Shown here: positions 12,101-24,100 of the stretch, piece by piece
How the letters are laid out: each line of letters begins with the position of its first letter
Position numbering within the stretch: the stretch's first letter is position 1
DNA from: Callaeas wilsoni
Lineage: Eukaryota > Chordata > Aves > Passeriformes > Callaeidae
NCBI GenBank assembly: GCA_013398955.1
Contig: VWPU01004617.1
Location: forward strand, 1 to 64,000
Reading direction: 5' to 3'
Length of the DNA stretch: 64,000 nucleotides
Notes under the pieces: generated by a model
What the model saw: the letters and a program-made list of their open reading frames with translations, nothing else
Database searches by the model: none
What the model was told of the DNA's origin: nothing
Position numbers and translations under genes: made by a program

Positions 12101-15100
12101 TTTTTAGGCATAGACATGCTAATAATGAACAACTGAAAACTAAACCTGGAGAAATCCGTACTGGAATTAGGATATAAGTATATAATAGCAAAATTAGTTA
12201 TCTGAACAAACCATGAAGAACAGAAGGCATCTCAAGGTTTGCTGATCAATGTCATATCTTGAGTAACAAGGAAGTGCAAAGCTAAAGTGCACCACTGGTA
12301 CAAGTCAAACAAGACAAGTCAGGAGAATCAGTATTTTTCACTGATTTTCACCTATAAGAGTCTGAAATAAACCCATTATACTAAATGACCTAATGATGTC
12401 TCCTATCCCTAGGTTTAATGAAACATTATAAAAAGCTACCCAAGCGGCATGCTGTATTCCAAGCTGTCAGGAAAGGGCGATCAACTAAGCCTAACCAAAC
12501 CTGATCAAATGTATTAAAGGTTTCACTACAGCTCTGGATGTTTGGGGGCAGGCACTTGGGCAAGAGTGCTGTAAGACCCTAATGGAGAGACATAAATACC
12601 ACATCATAAAAGCCCAGCACAGAAACGCAGCTCATCAAGCAGCCACAGGGCTTGCAATTTTGTACTTCAGTTTAAGCTTGAATGATGGGGGTAAGGAAAA
12701 AGCAGAAAACCCCCCATACTATTCAACAGGGTTTATAACTAGAAACAAAACAGTTTCTTACCATAGATTGTTCCAAATGCCTTGTACACCATGGCAAGAA
12801 TTCTGGATTTACAATGCAAATATATTTTGTAACTGGGATGCCATTGAAGAGTTCATCTGCAATACCTAGCAGGCACCATGTTTTTAGCAAGGCGTATTTT
12901 AAAAATAAATTTAAGTCTTCATACTGAATGTCAGGGAAAAAAAACTAAGAAGAATGGAAAGTAAGAAAACTGCCAAGACTAAGCATAAAGAAGAAAAACA
13001 GATGTTTCCCCCCCCCAAACAGACATAATTGAAAGAAGTACTCAATGTAAAAACAGCTTGAGAGCTGCTAGAATGTGTCCTGGTAACTACTCAAACCTTG
13101 CAATTTAAATTTAAAAACTGAGTGATCTGTCCTGATTGTATGCCTATGCCATCTTAGTTTAACAATGCCTGTTCAGTGCAGCTAATAGCTACTGTACTTT
13201 ACATTCCATGACTACAAAGAACAGGGTTATCCATTGTAAAAGAACCATTCCCTGATGCAGGGATCGCACATGTGTGACACTCCAGGAGAAGGAGAACTTG
13301 GAAGAAAGTTTATTAATTACAGCACTTCCATTTAAAAACAAAATTTTGTGTTCTGACATGTAAATGTGAACATTGCATCAGAAAATGTAATGCAAACCAT
13401 TTCTACTTTTGTCCCTAAAATACACAGCTATCAGTAATTCCTATAAAACCATATTTCCTAGAAACATAAGACTGTATTGTAAGTTGCTCTATTTCTGTAA
13501 GGTAAAGATGCTATATTTTATTAAGGTAGTAATGACAGTTTTGAATGGATTGAGAAGTGATAAGAAACACTGCAAAAGCGCAAGAAAAATAAATCAAGAC
13601 TGCATAATATTGACCTACCAAGAAATTATTTTTTCACACTCCTTCCCAAAAACAGAACTTTAATGACATCTCAATACTGTCCTCTTTCCTGTTTAGCAAA
13701 CTATATTTTCCTCTTCCAGTACCCTACTCTGGTTTTAGTTCAAGCTGCCTACAGAATACTGCACAGTTTCAGCAGGAAAACAAACAGACAAGGGGGCAAA
13801 CTAGCAATTAGGGCATGAAAAAACAAGCACTGTAAAAGAGCTATTGCCAATCAGCATGAGATACGTTTACTCAATTAAATAGATGGAACCTTTATTAAGA
13901 CCTCACATCCCAGGAATGGTCTCTAAAAATAAGAAGAATGTGGGCAAACAAAATGCACATTTAGTGATTTATAACCTTTCTATGCTAATCGTGAAGTGAC
14001 AATGCAGAGCAAGATAATGAAATAAGCAAATTTAGCAGATGCTTTGCATGCAAGGTTCAGGAAAATATGATTTTTTTTTTTTTGCCTACAGTAACATGGA
14101 TGCATCTCTTGTTCCTCTCTTGGGAGTCTTATTTATTAACAAAAAAAGGTAACTGACAGCTCATTCTGCTGCCCAGCTATAGCACTGCTACCGCTGACCA
14201 AATGATTCCATGCCAAATCTCAAACTCTGCTAATTACAGGTGGTGATTCTCAACCCTCCTTGCTCCCTGCCAGCAAGCCTATGAGGGGAGGGCAGGATGC
14301 CAGCCAGCGAGACCAGTGAGGACTGGCCCTGCTCACACTAGTGACGCTGGGTCACCGGCAGACATGGGAGTCACACTGTGGTGCACCCAGCAGCATGACA
14401 GGGGACGTGCTGGTGCTTCTGTCAGAGCTCAGGGGTGGCCTGGAAGGCCAAACTTGAACCTCTCAGGGGTGGGCACTGCTACTGCAGGTAAAAACAAAGA
14501 AAAGTGACTCTCACAACACACCTGGCAACAGGGAAATACTTCAAAGTTCACACGTGGCCTTTCAGTGACACATGGAATGTGCACACTATGATTTTAATGA
14601 TTTTATACTTTCATTTACACTTCTGCTTTCAAAAACTAGTCCTTTTAAAACAGTAGTTCACAGATTTCAATGAGGAATGCATGTCAGCTGTTTTGAACAA
14701 TGGTAATACATTACTATCTGACAATTCAACAAGTTTTTAATAATCTGAGTCGAGACCCTTTTCAAGGGCCCATTTTGTGGTAGGTATCTCAAACATAATG
14801 GCAGGCCTTCCTAACAAGCATTAAATGCACTATTTTGCTAGATTTGGCCTGGGTCCATGATGCTCACTGAGGTGCTGAACGTTATCCATTTTCCCAAAAC
14901 AGGTTCAGCTACAGATAAGTTGGGAACTATTGCTGGAACTGGATCTCTTTGCTGATTTTACAAAATTAAGCTATTTTGTAAATATAAATAATGCAGCTGT
15001 ATTTTAAGTACCTTAAGGCTTATGCTTACTCCAAGCTAGTAAACTACCACAAAGGACTCAATGCACTTGTCAGAATAAAGGAACTTAAAAGTATGCACTT

Positions 15101-18100
15101 AAGTACAGTAAATAAAGCAAGCATGCACATACAAACATGGACAAAAAACTGTTAAAATTGTCTTCAGAAGAGGGTAGGTTTAATCATTGTCAAAAGCAAA
15201 TAACTGAAAGAAGAAAAGGAAAAGTCACCTATAATTATTCTGAATACTTTATTAAAGGAAATGTTAATTGCCTTCTCTGGTCTTTTATAAGAGTATAAAG
15301 ACTTTAAAGCATTTATTTCAACAATAGCATGAATCCATCTCTGAAGTCTGCATCCATGCTTTTGGAAATTCAAATTATCGTCACTTTCTATCAGAAAAAT
15401 CAACTCAACATACTGAGTTTGAATAATTAAAAAGAATTATTAAACACATTACTTAAAAAAAATATTTACAAACAACGAGAATACAAAAACACTCAAAAAC
15501 CCAAGAGGTCACTTCTGAAAATGTATAGTACATTTGAGATCTTCCCCTCCCCTAAAGCAACATTTCTAGCAAGGTATGTTCTTCTTGCTACAATATAACT
15601 GACCATCTGAGTTTTATGTTTTAACAAACCAGCTAGCTACTACAAAATTAGCCATGAAATTAAAAGCTTATTTAAATTTAACAGCAGTAGATAAATATAT
15701 AAAGCATGTCTTTTAGAAGATTAGAAAAATGTTTGTTCATATACATCCAATGTAGAAGGTATACTGTATTACATCTTTGTTTATTAAGACAGTGGTAAAA
15801 ACTCACTCTGAAGTGTTTCAAGTTCAGCCTTAGCCAGGGCATCTTCTTTCGCCTTCATTTTTGTTTCTTTATATTCTACATATAATTGTCTGGCATCCTT
15901 TAAGAAAACGTTGCAATGGCATTAGCATCCTTATACAAACAAGTAATTGCAATGGCTCTGTTTTAAGTTCTCACTTAACCTCACAAAAAAAAAAATTAAG
16001 ATATATTTGTTTCCTTGAGTTACAGCAATTTTCAGTCTAAAACACAGAATTTGTGTAATAAAAGTTCAAATGTAATAGTGTTGATATTATAGACTATGAT
16101 GCTCATTGACAACCTGGAAAGCAAAATGGTTAGAGAAACTCCCTTCAGCTTTGCAAAGACCACGTATCCAGTTAGCTCAAATCAACAATCTGGAAGTTCA
16201 AGGGAGAAAGAGAAGTTTTTAATTAGAGTAGTGTGTGCAGGGACAAACAAAGGCAACTGCTAGGCAGCAATCACCTTATGCAAACTCATTAAGTTAACAC
16301 TAACTGCATGTGCCAATTTCTTTCCCCATTTTCTTTTTAAAACCAACTTTTACACTGTAATCACCCCAAAACAATTGTTATTAAAGTGTTGAAAATAATA
16401 TACTTTTTTTTTCCTCCAAGGATTAGATTCTAACTAAAATCTATAAAGTAAATGTACACATAAAACTAGAAGTCCTGTCACACATACACCACAATAAGGT
16501 ACACCTTTCCAAAATCTGATGAATGAGTTATAGATTATAGATTTCTGTTGAAAGCTTTCCAATATGAACAACCAGATTGCCAAAGTAAGAAGTACAGAGA
16601 GTTTTCTTACTCTCATCAGTTTAAGAGATTTTTGTACTCATTCAAAAACAAGGAATCTATAATAGAAATGCTGAAATAAAGGAATTGTTATTTATCTTTA
16701 TCAAGCATGCAGAATGTCTATTGTATTACATAAAGATTAATTACAGTATTAGATAGACCTAATCTTAGTTCATTTTACCCAAAAATACTTTTTGGTGTTA
16801 TTACACTAACAGTACCACTTTTTACAGGTAAAGGGTAATTCAAATTTGAATGCAGAATGTATTGTAAAATGGCAGTAAATATTTTTTATAATTCCAACTA
16901 TATTTAAACAAAACCTGTATCATCAACATGAAATAAGACACCTTAAGAAATCTTGAAAAGAAAAATCTGAGCTAAGCTGCCTCTAATGGTAGAAATCATC
17001 CCATTCTCCCTGCAAAGATACAACAGCTGTTCTTCACATTACACCTGCATCTACCCTTTCAAAGATACTTGAAGGAGGTTGGAACATGACAGGAATCATG
17101 ACCAAGCTCTGAGCAGAACCCTGTAATGGTTTGGAGACATGTCAGAGATACAAGTCAGCACACTTGAAGAGCAGATCAGTAAACTTTCACCTCCTTCCAA
17201 AACACCTCTTCTTACTCTTTTTTTTTTTTTTTACACTGGGTACAGGAAATGGAAAGTTATAATTTTTTGCCAGTTTTATGCAGGAAATCGCTGCACACAA
17301 AAGCAATTTTAAAGGGTTTACATAACTTTTTGCTTCTGGAACATAACAGAAGAGAGCATCTCACATGCTAACTAACATGCTAGGACTGGGGGAAAGCGGG
17401 TTTTTTAGTAGAGTTGTGGCTAAAAAAAATGTAGTTACAGGAGGACTGGCATAACAGCAGATTTGTAGGCTTTGAGAAGACATATTCAAATTACAGAATT
17501 AGGATCAGCGCTGGTTCTCTTTTTGGTTTACCTGAAATAAGAATTCCCTACCACACTGGAAACTTTCCTTATGCTCTTGAGGTTTGGCCTACTTGCAAAA
17601 TTAAGAAACAGAAACAGCCATGAATGCAATAGCTCATTTCTGCTACGAGTTTGAGACATTTGGGTTGCATGGCATACACAGGACTCAGACTTATGGATAT
17701 CCAAAAAACGCTTTTGTTTAAGGCTATGATTTCAAAATGGCTACAATTAACTGGCATTTAAATTTAACCCATTTGACACTGAAAGCCAATATTTGATGCT
17801 AAATTCTGGTGTAAAATCCATTATTGCTTGTGGGATCTCCAGACAGCAGGCACTAGGGGGTAACTGTCAATCTCTCCAGCACATCAATCACAGAACAATT
17901 GGAAATGTGGCTCAGATGAAAATGAGACACAATAGCTGAACAACAAAGAAAACTAGTCAGAAGCACGTAAATGAAATTTGGTAGTATTGTTGCTTTATAG
18001 ATACAGAATGGATTATCACTACAAATGGAGTAATATGCAGGTAACAAAGGCAACATCAGTCTTTTATCTTAGCAGTAAGATTATTATGGCTAGTACCATA

Positions 18101-21100
18101 ATAACAAGAAAAGGGGAAACTGCACATTTTGAAGCACACACAAATGTATACATGTAAAGAAAAGCAAAGGGAAAAAAAAAAACCCACAACAAAAAGCTTT
18201 ACTCAAAATGGATTTTGAAGATTTGAAAACGAAATCCTTCCCACAAACAAATATGAATGGCTCTACAGGTTGTAAAGAAAAATTAAAAGGTATACCTGAG
18301 TAAAGACTTTAACCACAGGCACAAATTTTATGGGTATTAGACCTTATAGGTCAGAATGAAAAAACACTGGAAAACCATTTAACATAGGAAGCTCTTTGAA
18401 GAAAACTTCTGCCTTAATGTAAATAAGTCCCTTTCAATTTATTCTTCATTAGCCTTCAATCAGTCTAAACAGGAATATTTGTTTTCAAGAATATTCCATT
18501 TTGGTAGGGTAAGTATTTCAAAATAGATTCATGTTCAGATTTTTTACTTTTCCAAAGTGATAAATTTAAGCAGTCATTTTGTCTCAATAAAAGCCTTTTA
18601 GGGGCCCAAAGACACTGACAATATAGATACAGTCTCTTCCAATCTAATGCTCCTTCCCCACAATTCAGTAATGATTTTATAGCTCAAAACATCAACGTTT
18701 TATATTTAATGTATATTTCACCTTAAAGAAGAAAAGCAATAGTTTCATATTTCTGGAGTGGAAAGATGCAAAGAAGAGAGACACAAATACGAAGCTTGGA
18801 CCAGTTCTAACTAAAACTCCACCTTACCTAATCAGAAATATTATGTTCTCATTTGTAGGAGTTTAAGAAGTTTTCAAAAAGAACATCAACAAAAATATAT
18901 TCTTTCTTCTCACCATCAAAACAGTACAACATGTAATTAGTTAAGCATAAAGAATAAAGAAGAGGGCTGATATATACTGGTTTATTATACTAAAAATTCA
19001 AATATTTACTTTCCAAAAAGGAACAGAATGAAAAAAGAATGTATTGGAAATGCAAAATTCTGATATTAGTATTTCTAAATTATATTTAAACTGCCATGTA
19101 TAGGAAAATCCTGTGATTACCCTCATATTTAATCACAAATAAGAATGAAGAATACTGAAAAATTCTTGAAAATACAGTTTCTCTCTTTACATCAGTATCG
19201 TCACATGTTAATAAATTGAGATTGCCAAGACAAAGCTGAACTTGAGTTATGCAGAAATACAGAAACTCCTGATACTGAATTTTCAAGTGTTTCTTTCCTT
19301 TGTTTGTTTTAGGGTTTGAGGTCTTCGTTGGGGTTTTAGGTGGTTTTTTGTTTGTTGCTTTTAAATCAAGAGATACAGCATTTATTCAAACTGCACTAAT
19401 TCTAGAACTAAAAACTTTTATTCTGAATAAGACTCAGTAATTTTGGCTTCTCCTTGACTTTTGGTGAGGGTGATGAGGCTCTGCTGGTTTGCTTGCTTTG
19501 CGGTTTTTGGGTTTTCGTTGTTTGGGTATTTTCCCTTCCAGTAAATATTAAATCTTCCTGGCTTTCTGGTCTACCTCAAAAAAACTGGATATTAGGAGAA
19601 AGAAAGCAAACAACTTGAAACAACTTGCTGTATGAGAATCTTCATTTCAGATTTTGTGATAGAAACAGCTTCACATTTCATTTCTTTGTGTAAGGGACTG
19701 ATACAAACAAAATTCACAGTTAACAGAAAACTTTCTCACAAGCATACTTAAAATCAGTATCGTGAAATAATTTCTTTGGACTAATTTTTTTTACATAAAA
19801 AGAATACTTGTATGGAGCTATTGAAGCAATTTTTGGTCTTTTTGAGTACTGTATTATTGTATACAATTTATATTAAAAAGAGAGAAAGAAGAGTTAAATT
19901 AAATTTACTCCACCAGTAAATTGTTATTCAATTTGCTATTCCTATGCAATAAAAATTCCAGCCATTACACCACAGCAAAAATACTCTTTGGATGGGTTTC
20001 TGAACTAGTGATATCAGTGTGTTATGGTATGAAATAATGTTTAAAAAAAGAGTTGAACATTACGATTTATACTTCTCTTTGGCATTTTTACCTCTTTGCC
20101 CCAAGGCAATCTAGTAAATAAATAGGAATTACATTACTTTCTCCTTTATAATCAAAAAACCATGCTTTGCCTGTAGAATAAGTCCAGGTGTGGGAGGCTC
20201 TTAAGCTGTGTACAGCCCATGGGCAGTTGTGGTGTGGTTCCCAAGCCACGGTGCACCATGTGCCCAGCAGCTGGCTGTGCCACTGCAGTGTCTGCTGGGA
20301 ATTCCGTGTGCCCAGTGGTGAGACAAAGGCAGCCAGAAGGGGAAACAGAGCTCAGTGCTGCAAGGCCTCTCTGGGACCCATTTCACACCCCATGAAGCCT
20401 CATAACACAGAAGACCAGTAGCATTAACTGAGAGCCGGTATTGCCTCGTACACAAGAGCCACTCGCACCCGTGTGGTAGGACATGTAGACTTAGAGTAAG
20501 TGATATAAAAAAGCTGCCACAGCACAGCAGGCAATTAAAAGCAAATTTCTTTACTGTCTTACATTTACTTAAAACTTTCAGTATTTTTGCAGCACATTTT
20601 TCCTCCAGAGCCTCAAGCAGTACCCTGTTAGACACAAATTATTTTTGCTCACTTGCATACAGCCAGAACCCTTGTTTTACCATCCACTCTCCTCTGACCT
20701 GCTTCTAAGCTTCTAATTGACCTCAGGGTCAAGAGCTTCATCCTTACTTTGGTTCTCCCAACAGCTGCGAAATAGCAAGAAACAGAGCAAATGGGCAATC
20801 ACTCGTGCCATGCTTCCTGCAATTGCTCGCTCCCCACAAATCATACCAACATTGGCGCTGCACAATAAACTGGAACATGTCAAAACTCTGTAAAGCTGGG
20901 AAATATAGAGATATTTAACCTTACTGACTTGAAAAAATCCCTTTTTTTAAAAAAATATTTTTTAAGGCGTATGTTATTAAAGGCAATAAATTTTGTTTTA
21001 ATCACACAATTTTATATAAAGTCACATGTGAAGACAGAAACAAATCACAAATACATTTGCTGACCTAATCAAATCTTGCTTAGAAGCTAACTTGCCAAAG

Positions 21101-24100
21101 GAGATGCCCTGCTGGCAAAGCCTCTTGAGTTTAATGACACATTGCCAATCCGTTTAAGGCCAAAGCTGAACCATCTCTAAACAGGTGTTGAATTGTGATC
21201 ATGGATTAAAAGAAAATCTGAGGAAAAAATGCCAAGAAATTAAACACCTCTGGGTCACTAGTTTGAATCTATTCCAGACTGCTAAATCAGCTACAGTAAT
21301 TACCATCTGGTAGTCTACATAAAAATAAATTACTGGCTTTTTTGTTTTAATTCACTTTGTGCTACACAAAGGTCTTTATAAACACAAGTTTCAATTGTAA
21401 TTGAAAGCTTTGTTGATAATCTCACTAGGTTATACCCAGTGCAACTATGTATTGAGTTCGAACTGCCTTCTCATTACTGGTGAGCCAGTTCTCCCAACAG
21501 CTCACTGTGGGGGTGTGTGCACTACACCTACCGGATTACAGACAGAAGAAGAAAACTTGATTTTCTTAACAAGAAGCCATTTCTGTCTGAAACAAACAAA
21601 AATGCTTTCTGCTCCGTTACCCTCAGGACAACAGCAAGCTCATAATTCAGTCGGTGTGAAAATAAAGACATTCACTGCTAAATTTCACCACATCAGTGTG
21701 GAGGGAAAGTTGACAGGACCACTAAGAAACATGCCTATCTTCTGTTTTCTGAAGGAAATATTTTGTGAAGAATAATTAAAAACATTTTTTTAAAAGATCA
21801 CTTTTCTTAAGTTATATGTCCGAACATCCAAAAAAACCACCCTCTAGACAACTGGTTTTGGAATAAACTGCAATTTACTTATGGCAGTTCTCCCACAAAA
21901 CATAAGTACACTTAACACAACTATCTGCTCTGTATTGCATGCACAATTTGAACTGAAATTCTTGCACACTACATGTAGCTAGTTTATTTCATTCTAAGAA
22001 GAAATTTCAGATCCAATAAGCATTTTAATTGAGTTTTTGGGGGTTCTTTTTCCCCCTTTTTTTAAAAAATACGTTGCCTTTTTCCAGGTCATTCTCAGGA
22101 AAGCGTTAACTAAAATGACCTTAGAAACAATTTGCATTCTCTTTCTATTTTTTTCTTAGCCTACATTACAAGAATTAAACTTGGTAATAGCCAATGTAAT
22201 TTACACTCCACTTAATGCTTCTTTCACAGCACAGATATTTGATTTATGATACATTTTATGTATTTTTCTCCCTTTGCTTCTTCAAACAAAGTTTAACATG
22301 CTGCTTTCACTCCTAAATTTAACTAAACTCAATGTGTGGATATAAAAACCTATGTAGTTTCTCTCAAAATACAATTGTCAACCGTTCAAAAAACCTGCTC
22401 ATTTTCTTAGTTTCTCTCATCCTCCTCTCACACATTTTTCTTCCAGTTTCTTGACATAAAATGCAGGCTACAATAAAATGGCATAGGCCATCACAAGGGC
22501 ATGCAAACAAAGCATTTTTCTTCACTGAAGGCCCACCTTAATTATTTTAAGTGCCTCCTTCTGAAATCTGACATTCTGAAGGAGGAAGGGAAGTAGGAGA
22601 AAGACACTCAATTGGATAAATGAGAGCCAGGCATGAGCAGAAGCTCAGCAACCTGAATCCTCAGACACAGCTGTTGCAAGAAGAATATTCACATTAACTA
22701 ATATGGGGGAGAGCTGGACCCTAGGTAAAAAGAATTCAATACGCGAATGGATAAAAAGTTTTATTTGTTGCTGTTGTTGTTATGCTGTTATGTTTGACTT
22801 GTTTTGGGTTTTTTTTTAATGAGGTCTCCTCTGAGGAAGAACTTGTGTCTGTTACAGGCAGGTGCTTCTGTTTCATTATTTCGAGGAAACAGTTCAGCTG
22901 TTTTACTGACAGGGCTTTGAAAAACTCAATGGCAGAGCAACAATCAGTTTAAAGCATTGCTAACTCTTCCCGTTTCGTGTCCCAAACCTGGTTCATTTAA
23001 ATACGGATGCATTTTTGGAAGTTCATCTACAACTGGATTCGTTGCAGCTGAATGACAGATTTTGAAAACAATTCGTTGGCTCTTAACTGACTGGAGAAAT
23101 CGTTGAGATTAAAACAATAAACAACTAAAATCTGTAGCATCCATCCTGATGTCAAACATTCGCAATACCACATGTAACACTACTCAGTATCTGTAGGAGC
23201 CTTCATCTTCTGCCTTAGTGATTTTACTTATATTAAAAGCATTAAGTACCCTGAAATCTCAAGCCTGTGTATTACTGAAGAGAAAAGGACTTAGATTTAA
23301 AACAGGATCTCTGTAACAGATAACTTTTTGTTCCATGTTGGTCATTAAGGCAGATCTTGCCAAAATGTTAAATATACATCAAAATCACGAAGAACCCAGA
23401 GGTCTCAATGTCAAGATAGCTACAACATACCAGGTACCTTTTCAACCGTCATTTCAGAACACAGCTCCAACATGAGGTCACTGCTGCTCTTATGCTCTTC
23501 AGAAGAGGTGATACTTCCTTAGGTATTGTTAACTAATAAATAATAAGCTACAATAATTTATTTCAGTCACCTGAAGTCCTGAATAGTTTTAACATTGAAG
23601 ATTATTTATGGTTTATTGCATTTTTAACTCACGTAACTAGCAGGTCACGTCAAATAACAACAAAACAAACCCTGCAGTTAAGCAGTAGTGTCATTTACAT
23701 GTGGGCCAATTTACTCTAGAACCCCTATCTTTTTCCTTCCACTTTGCTTCAAAGCCTTCCCGCTCTGAATTCCTCTACGACATGCTTCCCCTGCCACCAA
23801 ATCCCTGCTCGATCATGTCCGATTTTCCAAGAATTACTGGACAGCTTTTTTTTCCAGTACCATTAATTTAATGGAATAGGAATCCAAACAAGGGATAAGT
23901 TCTACAAAGCACAAAACATCGCTTTTGTTTTATTTTTTTCTGCCAATTCTGACAGGCATAGGGAGCTGCTTTTGGAACAGCAAACCTGAAAGATGTTATA
24001 CTGACATAACACTATCTTAATATCATAAAAATTAAAAGAAGCCCATAAGAAATCCTAATTTTAAATTATTTACTAATCTTACTATATTGTGTGATTTTTA

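Larger units (their letters stand above)
6132..15806 (-). other. DNAJC1: DNAJC1 intron, 9675 bp
   Basis: This is the intron between the exons at 15807-15897 and 5965-6131, with a GTGAGT donor and a TTGTATAG acceptor. It contains the probable old CR1 remnant at about 11840-12420, a C run near 13010-13017 and a short GC-richer island at 14260-14500. The remainder is AT-rich and featureless to inspection. No coding exon candidate with plausible homology was found on either strand. Confidence 0.85.

Noticed and set aside
19500..19525. Telomere-like interstitial repeat (TTTGGGTTTT words)
   Set aside because: No regular TTAGGG period; irregular G/T-rich simple sequence.
21401..21775. 124-codon plus-strand open frame starting [10 protein letters not shown], looking like a signal peptide
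   Set aside because: No recognisable domain, no splice context, antisense to DNAJC1 in a deep intron; the hydrophobic start is easily produced by AT-rich codons.
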